64,000 nucleotides of DNA. It comes from Nosema muscidifuracis (taxonomy: Eukaryota > Microsporidia > Nosematidae). Position 1 is the stretch's first letter, and every line of letters begins with the position of its first letter. Positions 28,595 to 38,874 of the stretch are shown one piece after another. Both the position numbers and the translations under genes were made by a program. The stretch lies in contig JAIOKI010000006.1 of the NCBI GenBank assembly GCA_028335825.1, positions 434,001 through 498,000 of the forward strand. Reading direction: 5' to 3'. Below the pieces are notes generated by a model. That model worked only from the letters and a program-made list of their open reading frames with translations. It was not told where the DNA came from and searched no databases.

Positions 28595-30784
28595 TTAATT
28601 TTTTTTCCCTTCTTTAGATTTTAATACACCACTAAAATTAAAGCTGTTCTGACCTAATTTTTTATCTTTTGGAGTGAAAAAGTCTCCTTCTATGTAAATT
28701 TCTTTACCTTCTTTATTTATGTTAACTTTACCAGGCATATTCTTTAAGACATAAAGTAAATCGTCAACTGATGCTTCATTATGTTTTTTAGAAAAATTAT
28801 TTGTATTCTTAGAGGAAAGTAACTTCATATCTTTATCTCCTCCCTGGAAGATGACTGACTCGATTGCTTTTTTAGAATTGTCTGAACTTTCATTCTTATC
28901 GTCAGTTTTAGTACTTTTTTCCTTTTCATTTTTTTTGTCATTTTCATTTTTACTTTTTTCTTTTCCATCTTTATCATTTTTACTTTTTTCTTTTCCATCT
29001 TTATCATTTTCTTTCCCTTTTCTATCTTTATCATTGTCTTTAGCTTCTTTTTCTTTTTTATCCTTTTCAGCATCTTTTATTATACTTCTAGTATCCTTCT
29101 CATTCTTGTTTTTTTCTTCCTTTTTAAGATATTTGTTTTCATTCTTTCCTATAGAAACATAACCATCTGCTTTATCTTTACCTTCTTTTTTTATAGAATC
29201 ATTCATCTTAATTGTAGTTATCTGATTCAATTTAGTAATAATAGGAATATTTGTTGATATTGCCTTTGTATCGATCTTTATCTCTTTTTCTTTGCTATCT
29301 AGCCTTTTTTGATTAGGTTTATCTTTATCAAATTCATTATTTAGATTTAATATGCTACTCCAGATACTTTCATTATCAGCTGACTTAGATTTATCAAACT
29401 CTTTTGTTTCGTATCTAATACTTTTTCTTTTAATATTGTTAGAATCATCTTTCTTATCTTTGGAATCCTCTTTCTTGTCTTTTGAATCATCTTTCTTATC
29501 TTTGGAATTCTCTTTCTTGTCCTTAGAATCTTCCTTTTTATCCTTGGAATCATTTTTCTTGTCTTTGGAATCTTCTTTTTTGTCCTTGGAATCTTCCTCT
29601 GAACAGTCTTCATCGTCTTTCTTAGAATTATCTTTAAGCTTTTTTAAATCATCCTTCTTATTTTTGGCATCATTTTTCTTATTTTTCAAATCATCTTTAA
29701 TACTCTTTGCTCCATCCTTTAAATTTTTAGATTCATTTTTCTTATTTTCAATATCTTCTTTACTGACTTCATTCTTCTTAGACTCTACTTTTTTCGTATT
29801 ATTAAAATCGAATGTTGACATGACACCTTTGTCTTTTTTTGCTTGAGTTATTTCATTACTTTTTCCTTTAGCGTTTTCCATAGACTCAAGTACAGTAAAT
29901 GTCTTGACATTCACCAAAACTTTTTTAGGAGCATCATCTATTAATACAGTTGTCCAGAATGCATCTTTCTTATCTTCTTTCTTCTTACCAAGTAAAAGAT
30001 CAAGCTTGTCTTTTGATCCAGATCCTTCATTTGTATTATTTTCTGTGTTTAGACTAACCAAAGGTGAACCTTTTCCAGGAGGTGGTGTTTTGCTATCACC
30101 CCCTTGTGGTTTAGCATCTTTTTTATCATCACCTGATGGTTTTGTATCTTTATTACCACCTGGAGGTTTTGCATCTTTATTGCCGCCTGGAGGTTTACCT
30201 TCTTCTGGGTTTCCATCTTTTTTATCTCCACCTTGTTTACCAATTTCTTCTGGTAATTTCTTTAATTCTTCTTTATTTTGCATTAAAGATTCATCAGCTA
30301 AAACTACTATAGTAGGTTTATCTCCTCCTTGTTGAGGTTTAACTAGAACTGCATCTTTATCTTTGACTTTAATTTGCTGAATAGACACATTATCATCACC
30401 ACCTTCTTTATTATCACCGCCTTCTTTATTCTTCTGATCACCTCCTTTATTATCACCACCTTCTTTATTCTTTTGATCACCTCCTTTCTTATCACCACCT
30501 TCCTTATTCTTTTGATCACCTCCTTTCTTATCACCATCTTGTGGTTTTCCTTGATCTGGTGGAGTCAATTTGGACATAATTAATGGACCCTTATCATCTT
30601 TTGTTTTGACTCTATCCTTAACATCAGGAAGCCTTCGTAAATCTGTTTTACCAAACATATCAGTAAAGGTTTCTACCAAAGAACTTTTAGAAGAAACATC
30701 TCGTTTCTCATTTAAGAAATTCTCAAATTCCTTGTTCATAAATAGATCACATTTCACCATGAATAAATAGAAAATTGATATCAT
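28595..30784 (-). CDS. Large Lys/Asp-rich repeat protein, possibly secreted
   Basis: A 729-residue protein. The first 15 residues (MISIFYLFMVKCDLF) may be a short signal peptide; a second ATG at residue 9 is possible. Residues 75-130 hold repeats of KKGGDQKNKEGGD; 185-230 hold PPGGNKDAK repeats; 340-445 hold DDSKDKKE-type heptads; 580-660 are a charged KDKEKS coil. The last 60 residues, including DLLYVLKNMPGKVNINKEG and FFTPKDKKLGQNSFNFSG, look folded and may be the conserved core. Only one cysteine is seen. No CCC start signal. Function unknown; secreted structural or host-contact protein is the working idea. Confidence 0.65.
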   Translation of the reverse strand: MISIFYLFMVKCDLFMNKEFENFLNEKRDVSSKSSLVETFTDMFGKTDLRRLPDVKDRVKTKDDKGPLIMSKLTPPDQGKPQDGDKKGGDQKNKEGGDKKGGDQKNKEGGDNKGGDQKNKEGGDNKEGGDDNVSIQQIKVKDKDAVLVKPQQGGDKPTIVVLADESLMQNKEELKKLPEEIGKQGGDKKDGNPEEGKPPGGNKDAKPPGGNKDTKPSGDDKKDAKPQGGDSKTPPPGKGSPLVSLNTENNTNEGSGSKDKLDLLLGKKKEDKKDAFWTTVLIDDAPKKVLVNVKTFTVLESMENAKGKSNEITQAKKDKGVMSTFDFNNTKKVESKKNEVSKEDIENKKNESKNLKDGAKSIKDDLKNKKNDAKNKKDDLKKLKDNSKKDDEDCSEEDSKDKKEDSKDKKNDSKDKKEDSKDKKENSKDKKDDSKDKKEDSKDKKDDSNNIKRKSIRYETKEFDKSKSADNESIWSSILNLNNEFDKDKPNQKRLDSKEKEIKIDTKAISTNIPIITKLNQITTIKMNDSIKKEGKDKADGYVSIGKNENKYLKKEEKNKNEKDTRSIIKDAEKDKKEKEAKDNDKDRKGKENDKDGKEKSKNDKDGKEKSKNENDKKNEKEKSTKTDDKNESSDNSKKAIESVIFQGGDKDMKLLSSKNTNNFSKKHNEASVDDLLYVLKNMPGKVNINKEGKEIYIEGDFFTPKDKKLGQNSFNFSGVLKSKEGKKN

Positions 30785-31379
30785 TGTTTATTTACCAGAT
30801 TTCTATTTTTATATTAAAATTGTGTTTCAGGATCAAAATTTCAGAATTGTTTCAGATTTAGCATTTCTTTTTTTCGACTATTTATGCACTAATTTTTAAT
30901 TTTAAATATTTGAATTTTTTAGAATGTTCTATATGTTCCAAAAATAAGTCTAAAACAATTATAAATAAAAAATGTTTCGTGATTTTTATCTAAAAAGAAG
31001 TTTTAATATTCTTTAAAAATAAGTATACAAAATATTTTAAGATAAAGGGATTTCAATTAATGAATTTAATTTTAAATTAATAGTATATAAAAAACAATAA
31101 TTTGATTTTAGATATTTTAACAAGATATCAAAATTACGTATTAAAAAAAATTCTTAGTAGTGATATCAATTATACAAAATTGATATTTTTTCTGATATTA
31201 TCTTCCTAATTATGTGTATTAATTTCTAATCCTTTTATATTAATTTTAAATATTCAATTTAAATCAATAAATTATTCTAAAAAAATTAAACATCTTAAAT
31301 AAATTACACAATTTTTTATCATTCATACAACTTTAATCGTAGACTAAACTTCTAAAAATGAAGTAATTTATATATTATT
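30785..31379. other. A+T-rich intergenic DNA
   Basis: No gene or clear repeat is seen in the ~600 bases upstream of the minus-strand repeat protein. Confidence 0.4.
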
Positions 31380-32060
31380 TTCTTCAAATTTGAATGAATT
31401 CTTTCAATAAATTTTTAATTCTGTCAGGAAGTTTACCATTCCATCTATCGTACAATGACATATTATTACATAACAAATTTCTTTTCTAATATCTTTTTAC
31501 TTTAAGAAACATATTAATTGTATTAATTATTTCATTACTTGTAAAATAGTATAAATCTCTACTTTTTTACACGCTTCTACATAGCTTATTTAAAATTTAA
31601 AAAAGAGTTATTAATCATAGAATAAGAAAACTACAACAATTTTAAAATCTTGTAGATTACTGGAAGTATAAAATTCAATAGATTTATTGGATAATGACTT
31701 AACATTATCAAATAATTCAATATATTTTTTTCTTCTGTTTTACTCGATAAAAAATAATAAATAAGTTAAATTCTTAGTCACTAAATTCTTCGTGTATCAT
31801 TTATATATTATAAAAAATATTCAATGTCATTTAAAATTCTATATAAATCTTTTTAAAATAATTTATATCACCTTTTCTTAAGAAAAAGAAAGTAGTTATC
31901 ATTTTTTAAATTAAATAACTGATATCCGAATTTTCAATTATAAAATACCTTTAATATCATAAAGATAGTTTTTCATTGAATATTATTTGCTTTAAGCTTA
32001 TAAAATATAAAATCAGTAATAGACCTCTATCATATACTTTAAAAAATAATGAAGTTTCAA
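31380..32060 (-). pseudogene. Coding-like debris of an unidentified gene
   Basis: On the minus strand, protein-like stretches are scattered over three frames with many stops. Examples are YIELFDNVKSLSNKSIEFYT (near 31720), LYDRWNGKLPDRIKNLLKEF (near 31430) and KVYDRGLLLILYFISLKQII (near 32030). The base composition is also slightly richer in G/C than the flanks. This suggests an old, broken gene. I do not recognise the family, and it could still be chance. Confidence 0.25.
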
Positions 32061-33492
32061 TTGTGAATCTACCAATAATCAAAAATAATATAATTTAACT
32101 GAGAATAATAACAGAGTTAAATCTTTATTATAAATATCACTTTTGCTATTTATTTTACTATTATAGAATATGACTCTTTCAATAAATTTATATTACGAAA
32201 TTTAAATAGATTGTTAAATTTATTTTATTATTTTTATTCTAAATTAAGATTATCAATGACTAGAAATATATTTCGTTACTTACTGAATATCCAAAGAATT
32301 TGTTCTAATAAATATAATTTTTAAAAAGAGATGTTTCTAGACTTCACGCATTTCTTTATTTTAAAAAATAGTAAATTGATATTTTATTTATTTTAAATGT
32401 CTAATTAGTTACATTGATTATTTTAAATATTTAATTAGTTACATTGATTATTTTAAATAGCTAATTAGTTACATTTATTATTTTTAATGTCTAATCAGTT
32501 ATATTGATTATTTTAAATGATATTTTAATTTTAAGATATTAATAAATTAAAATATAAATTAATTGATTTTCAAACATATTATTCTTAATACTGGTTAAAG
32601 TTTTCCAATCATCAGAATGAGAATGTAATTATCTTGGAGTAGACTTACTCACTTGGTAATATTATCATTATTTTTTATTAAAATAATATAATGAACACAT
32701 ATAAGAAGTTAAAATTAAATTCTATTTTTAAAAATATTAACTCTTTTTATGGAATATTTTGTCATTTTCAATTTATTATTTAATTATCAGGGGTTAAAAA
32801 AAATAAATAATCGTTAAAATTTCAAACTTTTGATAAAAATATTTTCATGATGAAATTTATTTCGTACTTAAATATTAAAATCTAATTAATTATAATTTAT
32901 CAAAAAAATATATTGAAATATTTGTCATTATAAAAAAGATTATTATCTTTTAAAAATATATTGAAATATTTGTCATTATAAAAAAGATTATTAAATTTTA
33001 AAAATATTTTGAAATATTTGTCATTATTAAATTTTATAAGCAAAGTCTTTATATATTTTAATTAGAAGAAATTTAATTTGTTTTAGTCTTAAATTTCTTA
33101 TAATTAAATATTTTAAAAATAAATAAAAAATGAGTATTTTTGAATCAGCCATAAGATTGACTTTTATATAATTTTTTTAACAAATCTAACTAAAGTTTTT
33201 ATCAATAAATATTAATTAAAATATATAATTTAACTTAAAAAGTGCTATAATTGAATCTTAATATTAAAGATTAAGACATCATTTTAGTCTTATTAGTAGC
33301 ATTTAAAGTTTAAAGAATAAAAAATTTTAATTTATTAAAAAAATATTAAAATTTAGATTACTAATTATAAATCAAAATATTTATTATTTATTTTATTTTT
33401 TGATTTTATAATACACATCATAATTAATTAAATTACGATAATAAATTAGATGCTTAAATATAAGAATTACCCCTTTTATTAAAAAATTTATA
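32061..33492. repeat. A+T-rich intergenic DNA with two short tandem repeats
   Basis: A 32-34-base unit (TTATTTTAAATGTCTAATTAGTTACATTGA) occurs about four times at 32385-32520. A unit of about 50 bases containing AAATATATTGAAATATTTGTCATTATAAAA occurs three times at 32905-33035. No gene is seen; a CCCC run lies 24 bases before the next ATG. Confidence 0.6.
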
Positions 33493-34977
33493 ATGGAAAA
33501 ATATAATATAATAATTGGATGTTTATCAGGCTTATTAGTTATTTATTGTCTATTAGAAGCAGTTAATAAAGAAAATTCAGAGATAGCTGCTATTAAAAAT
33601 TACGAATCTGTAAATAAATCTGATAAAATAAAAGTTAAAAAGAAAAAGAAATCAATAAAGAGGAATCGAAATGAAGGATTTAGTAAAAGGAATCAAAATG
33701 AAGAAGATAGTAAAAGAAATAAAAATGAAGGAGAAGATAGTAAATTTAGTAAAAGGAATCAATATGAGGGAGATAGTAAAAGAAATAAAAATGAAGAATA
33801 TATTAAATTTAATAGGAGGAATCAAAATAAAGAAGATAGTAAATTTATAAAAGATCAATTTAATAATACAAAAAATGATAAGAAATTTTCAAACATAAAA
33901 AAATCATTTAAAGAAAATTTTGATTTTATATCTGAAGATAAATCATATGATTCGAGTTATTTTAGTGAATCAGAAGATTACAATAATAAGATATTTTCTG
34001 ATGATTCTATAGATAGTAATAATTTAGAGTATTTTTATACATTACCATTTATAAAATATAAGTCATCATCAAATTTATTTCTTAGGAAGTTTTTTGTACC
34101 AACTTTAATGAATACATGGTCATGGAATAAGTTAGATGGAAGATTTAGTAACTTAAAAAATGATATTTTGAGGTTTATTGGTAAATACGAAAATTTATAT
34201 TCGAATTTAAATTATGATATAAAAGATGAAGATATTGAATTAATAAAAAAATCTATTTATAAATATTATATAGAATATTTAGAAGAGTTTATGGATAACA
34301 TTTATGATGAATATATATTTGATTCTGATGATGGTAATTGGTGTGATGATTTTTATACTTTGAATCATAACCAAATATCAAGAAATTTTAGAAAAATTCT
34401 TAGTTTTATGAAAAATAGAAAAAATAATGACAATCATTTATACAAGATATTAAGTGAGACAATTGATATTATAGACTATGAAATTAGTTTAAACAAAGAT
34501 GTTGAATTATTAATACATTTATGTGGAATTTTTATTACAGATATTATAAAGATATTAGAAATGGAGACTTCTAATAAGTTATTTGATATATTTTTTTTAT
34601 ATAATTCTTTAGTACTTCGACTAGCTGAAGATAAACTAAAATTAATAAGAAATTTTAAGTATGGATATAAAGAAAAAGACAATTTTTTAAATATTATAAA
34701 TCATTTAAAACTCCCATTTAAAGAATGTATTAATGATACAAAAATATTATTGTCTTTGAATAATATTAATCTTAATATAATTTTATGTCTTTATAGTGCA
34801 TTAGCAATAATTAATATAGAAATGAAATATCCAGGAATTAGTGGTAAAGCCTATAAAGTTAATCAAAATTTGTTACATAATTATTTAAGAGATTTAAATA
34901 ATCATTCTATAGTTAATTCAGAATATTTATCATGTGCTTCAATAATTACAAAAAAATTAGATAAATACATTCTATAA
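33493..34977 (+). CDS. Membrane-anchored hypothetical protein with N-terminal repeats
   Basis: A 494-residue protein. Residues 5-23 (NIIIGCLSGLLVIYCLLEA) form a membrane anchor or signal sequence. Residues 45-120 are basic repeats of the type KRNQNEEDSKRNKNE, encoded by an imperfect 42-45-base tandem repeat. Residues 125-175 are Ser/Asp-rich. The remaining ~310 residues are predicted helical and compact, with landmarks TWSWNKLDGRFSNL and MKYPGISGKAYKVN. I do not recognise the family. The only CCC-type signal (TTACCCCTTTT) is about 20 bases before the ATG. The stop codon lies within the first unit of a 44-base repeat that continues downstream. Confidence 0.65.
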   Translation: MEKYNIIIGCLSGLLVIYCLLEAVNKENSEIAAIKNYESVNKSDKIKVKKKKKSIKRNRNEGFSKRNQNEEDSKRNKNEGEDSKFSKRNQYEGDSKRNKNEEYIKFNRRNQNKEDSKFIKDQFNNTKNDKKFSNIKKSFKENFDFISEDKSYDSSYFSESEDYNNKIFSDDSIDSNNLEYFYTLPFIKYKSSSNLFLRKFFVPTLMNTWSWNKLDGRFSNLKNDILRFIGKYENLYSNLNYDIKDEDIELIKKSIYKYYIEYLEEFMDNIYDEYIFDSDDGNWCDDFYTLNHNQISRNFRKILSFMKNRKNNDNHLYKILSETIDIIDYEISLNKDVELLIHLCGIFITDIIKILEMETSNKLFDIFFLYNSLVLRLAEDKLKLIRNFKYGYKEKDNFLNIINHLKLPFKECINDTKILLSLNNINLNIILCLYSALAIINIEMKYPGISGKAYKVNQNLLHNYLRDLNNHSIVNSEYLSCASIITKKLDKYIL

Positions 34978-35288
34978 TTAATTTTTATATGTTTAATTAA
35001 AGAAAAATACATTCTATAGTTAATTTTTATATGTTTAATTAGATAAATAATCTTTCTATAGTTAATTTTTATATGTTTTGTCAATAATGCTGTTGCTTGA
35101 TTTGCTTTCTTCCTGTATCGGGTAAAATAATAAAATATTTTAAATACCTTTCAACAATTTAAGAGGGTACTCGACATATTTAAAATCTTTAATAGGATGT
35201 TGGAAATATTTTAAAATTCTGTGATACTTTAGTCTCATCTTATACATTTTATCAATATTTTTATTTGTTTTCAAATTATAAACAAAAG
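34978..35288. repeat. Repeat at the gene end, then unique intergenic DNA
   Basis: Three units of about 45-50 bases with TTCTATAGTTAATTTTTATA run from about 34965 to 35078, the first overlapping the stop codon of the preceding gene. The next 200 bases are unique and relatively G/C-rich for this window, but no gene is evident. Confidence 0.6.
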
Positions 35289-37901
35289 ATGAAGATAATT
35301 CTATTTTTTATTCTATATATTTCATCAGAACAAATATTCCAATGTGACTGTAATATATATAGTAAAGAATGTGAGGAATATTGTCCATTTACTAAAAATT
35401 CTTATATTAACTTGATAAAAAACAAAAAAGATTCTCTTATTCATTTTGAAGATAAAATTTATGAAGCTTGTACACTTAAAGACTGGTATTATTCTATTAG
35501 ATCATCTAATTATGTAAAAAATAGAGATAAAGAGTTGTATCAATATTTGAAAAGAAATTTAGTATTATTTGATAGATGTAAGAAACCTTCAATTAATTCA
35601 GATAAAAAAGTAGATAATATGATAAATAATAATTCAAATATAAAGAACTTTAGTCCTCCAATTAATAATTTAGATAATATCATAAGTAATAGTTCAAATA
35701 TAAAGAACTTTAGTCATCCTCCAATTAATAATTTAAAACTGCAAAATAGTCATCCACCAATTAATAATTTAGATAGACAAAATAACATTACTTCAAATAA
35801 TAACTTACTCATACCAATTAGTCCTAATAAAGATCTTATAAAATACAGAAATATTAACCATATTGAAAATACAACAAGACCTATAGATTTACCAGATAAA
35901 AGTTTAGATTTTACAAAGAATAAGATGAATTCAAATAATAATTTTATTATAGACAATCATTCGAGTATTAATTCAGATATAATAAATCCCATAACAATTT
36001 ATTTAGAAGATGATCCAGAAATAAAAAAAGATAAATTAAATTTTCATACTAGTAAAATTGATAATAAATTAGAAATAGCTTTGATAACTAAGACAAGTAC
36101 AGTTCATAGTACAATCACAAAACTTAATAATGAAAATAATTTATTAAAACATGAAATTAATTTAGAAAAAGAAATTAATGAAAAACATAATAAGAATTTT
36201 AACGAATTATTAAAAGAAATTAAGAAAATGAAAAGAGTAAAGACTGTTACTAATACTATATTCAAAAAAGAAGTTATAACAAGTACAAAGAATTTTTTTA
36301 TTTGGGATGATACACCTCCATCTACATATTTTATAACAACTACTATATATAAATATATTAATGATTTAACAGATCAGAAGATGGATTATTATAAAGAAAA
36401 TATTGATTCATTTTTACAGAATGATGTATTATATAATAAAAATATGTCTAATAATAAGATACAAGAAAATGACATTATATCTCTCAATACAATTTATATA
36501 ACTAAAACTGAATCCCAGACTAGAACTATAACAAGAAGAAGATCTATTTTATCTCCTATAACTAGAGTATATACAACTACTAAAATAATAATAAAGACTG
36601 ATACAGAGTTAAGAACTATTAAAAAAATTAATACTGATATTTTAACAATAAAGAATGATTTACCAATTATTGAAGAACATATTAATAAAGATAAAAAAAT
36701 ATCATCAGTAGTACAAAATAATAAAGAAATGAAATCTTTTGGAGATGAAAATATAACATTTGTTAATGATAATGAGAGTGTAAAATTTACTAAGGATAAT
36801 GAAAGTATATCATTTACTAAGAGAAATGAAAGTATATCATCTGTTAAGGATAATGAAATAACATCCTCTACTAAAGATAATGAAATAACGACATCCTCTA
36901 CTAAAGATAATGAAATAACGACATCCTCTACAAAAGATAATGAAATTATCTCTTCTACTAAAGATAATGAGAGTATAACATCCTCTACTAAAGTTAATGA
37001 AACAATAACACATTCTTTTAAAGATATTGATATAAAAACATCCTCTAAGGAAGACAAAGTAACATCCACTGTAAAGTGTATTGATGTAAAGACAAACTCC
37101 ATAGAAAATACAAAGAAAGATATTCCTTCTATAAATATTGAAACTTCAGTTACTTCAATAAATGTAGAAAATCTTAATGATTCTATAACCTCATCAATAG
37201 ATAAAGAAATTAAGACGAGTACAGTATCATTAAGTTCAATAGATATATCAAGATCTAGTTTTCCTACTACGAGTAGTTTAATTTACTCAACTATAAGTTC
37301 TAATCTAATAAATACTACTACATCAAAAATAGAAAAATCAGATAAAGAATGTGATAAATCAAACAATAAATGTAATTTAATTGTAAATATAAAAATAAAA
37401 AAGAAGAAGCCTAAAACAAAGACAGATACAATAACTTCTACTTATACAATACCCCCTGTTGTAATATCTAAAACAGTAACAGAATATGTTAATATTAAGC
37501 CAAGTGAAGATTTTATATCTTCTAAAGTATCATTAAATAAAAATATAAAGGATGGAATAAATACGAAGGATATTACTATAAAAGAGAATGAAATAAATAC
37601 GAAGGATGATATAAATACAAAAGATAATATTTCAACTATAAATACTTCATCTATAAAAGAGGATAATATTTTAACTATAAAAGAGGATGATACTACAACT
37701 TTAAATACTTCATCTATAAAAGAGGATGAAATAAATACAAAAGATAATATTTCAACAATAAATACTTCAACTATAAAAGAAGATACTTCTACAACTATCA
37801 ATACTTCATCTATAAAAGAAGATACTTCTAAGATTATTCCAAAGACTACAAGCTTAAAAAGATTCAATTTAAAAGTTACATCTTATCTTTATATTACTTA
37901 G
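35289..37901 (+). CDS. Large secreted Ser/Thr/Asn-rich repeat protein
   Basis: An 870-residue protein starting MKIILFFILYISSEQIF (signal peptide, about 1-20); the frame extends upstream, but this is its first ATG. A Cys-rich N-terminal part follows (CDCNIYSKECEEYCPF) and looks folded to about residue 105. Then come Asn-rich repeats (SNIKNFSPPINNLD, about 110-165), a Thr-rich zone with repeated TVT/TxTxTI strings (290-450), about eight repeats of the STKDNEITTS type (500-600), and C-terminal TINTSSIKEDDI repeats (760-860). The stretch VNIKIKKKKPKTKT followed by TSTYTIPPVVISKTVTEY resembles IKIKKPCPPKPKT and its TVTLPPQT stretch in the protein at 24535, so the two probably share a module. Like the other two repeat proteins, it lacks a CCC signal. 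RPB12 starts 18 bases after its stop. Confidence 0.75.
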   Translation: MKIILFFILYISSEQIFQCDCNIYSKECEEYCPFTKNSYINLIKNKKDSLIHFEDKIYEACTLKDWYYSIRSSNYVKNRDKELYQYLKRNLVLFDRCKKPSINSDKKVDNMINNNSNIKNFSPPINNLDNIISNSSNIKNFSHPPINNLKLQNSHPPINNLDRQNNITSNNNLLIPISPNKDLIKYRNINHIENTTRPIDLPDKSLDFTKNKMNSNNNFIIDNHSSINSDIINPITIYLEDDPEIKKDKLNFHTSKIDNKLEIALITKTSTVHSTITKLNNENNLLKHEINLEKEINEKHNKNFNELLKEIKKMKRVKTVTNTIFKKEVITSTKNFFIWDDTPPSTYFITTTIYKYINDLTDQKMDYYKENIDSFLQNDVLYNKNMSNNKIQENDIISLNTIYITKTESQTRTITRRRSILSPITRVYTTTKIIIKTDTELRTIKKINTDILTIKNDLPIIEEHINKDKKISSVVQNNKEMKSFGDENITFVNDNESVKFTKDNESISFTKRNESISSVKDNEITSSTKDNEITTSSTKDNEITTSSTKDNEIISSTKDNESITSSTKVNETITHSFKDIDIKTSSKEDKVTSTVKCIDVKTNSIENTKKDIPSINIETSVTSINVENLNDSITSSIDKEIKTSTVSLSSIDISRSSFPTTSSLIYSTISSNLINTTTSKIEKSDKECDKSNNKCNLIVNIKIKKKKPKTKTDTITSTYTIPPVVISKTVTEYVNIKPSEDFISSKVSLNKNIKDGINTKDITIKENEINTKDDINTKDNISTINTSSIKEDNILTIKEDDTTTLNTSSIKEDEINTKDNISTINTSTIKEDTSTTINTSSIKEDTSKIIPKTTSLKRFNLKVTSYLYIT

Positions 37902-37919
37902 TAAATATTTAACCCCTAA

Positions 37920-38075
37920 ATGTCAGATCAAGATAAAATATTTAGCTATGCTTGTTTAAATTGTTTAACTGAGAGACATATCAAATATAAAGATCCTATA
38001 AAATGTATAGAATGTGGTAATAGAATATTAAGAAAGTTAAGAAGTAAGAATATTAATCAATTAGAAGGAAGGTGA
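37920..38075 (+). CDS. RPB12: RNA polymerase subunit RPB12 (ABC10-alpha)
   Basis: A 51-residue protein, complete from ATG to TGA. The zinc ribbon CLNC-X13-CIEC and the ending DPIKCIECGNRILRKLRSKN match Rpb12, whose hallmark is (D)PIRCxECGxRxxYKxRTKR, and the protein ends LEGR where the family has xFEAR. Rpb12 is a shared subunit of RNA polymerases I, II and III that bridges Rpb3 and Rpb2. One detail differs: the usual Tyr after the second CxxC is Arg-Lys-Leu here. The gene starts 18 bases after the stop of the preceding repeat protein, and its start has AACCCCTAAATG, so its promoter signal sits entirely in that gap or inside the upstream gene. Confidence 0.93.
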   Translation: MSDQDKIFSYACLNCLTERHIKYKDPIKCIECGNRILRKLRSKNINQLEGR

Positions 38076-38874
38076 ATTAAAATTGATAATAAATAAACAA
38101 TAATAATTATTTTAAAAAATATCTTATTTTATTTTTTTATAAATTAATATTTTAACAGAAATTTAAATATTCTATAAGAATAATAAAGTTTCTTATTTTT
38201 ATCTAAAAATACTACAAATTATATTTTAAATTAATTTATTAGAGTTAAGTTCATTTTGAAATATATTTTTATGTATTGTATTAAGAAAATGATTTTTATT
38301 AAAAATAATACTTGACAGGATTAATAAGGCATTATATCAAAAAATATAATTATGACTAATTAAATATTTTATTCAGATAATAATTTTTAGTATTTTTATC
38401 TTTATTTTATATTTTCTAATTTTTTTAAAAAAAAATAGTCATAGATCATAATTATGAACCTGTCAATATATTTTTTAATTAAATTTCAAATACATTCTAA
38501 CATCTTCTTATTCATTAACAAAAATACATAACATAAATAAAAATATATATTTATGTTAATAAATATATATTTAAGATTGATGAATATATATTTATTTTTA
38601 TCTAAAATAATATTTATTTCTTATTCATTAGCATAAAAATATATTCATCAATTTAAAATATATATTTATTTCTTATCTACCTACATAAATATATTATTCA
38701 TTAACATAAATATTATAATCATCAATCTAAAATATATATTCATCAATCTAAAATATATTCTTAATTAAATTTCAAAGATCTTAACATTTTATCAATCAAA
38801 TAAGATTGACTTTAATTTATTTCTCCTTCCTAATTTAATTTATTTAAAATATTTTCAATTAGGTATACCCTTAT
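38076..38874. other. A+T-rich intergenic DNA
   Basis: No gene is seen. From about 38500 to 38760 short elements (ATTAACATAAATATATATTT, ATCAATCTAAAATATAT) recur irregularly. The end holds GGTATACCCTTAT just before the next ATG. Confidence 0.5.

Noticed and set aside
28825-30583. Forward frames opposite the minus-strand repeat protein
   Set aside because: Ser/Leu/Phe-rich shadows of Lys/Asp repeats; broken at the folded C-terminal part of the real gene.
36494-37867. Two minus-strand Val/Ser/Leu-rich frames of 141-202 codons opposite the secreted protein
   Set aside because: Antisense of STKDNE and SIKED repeats; no start context.
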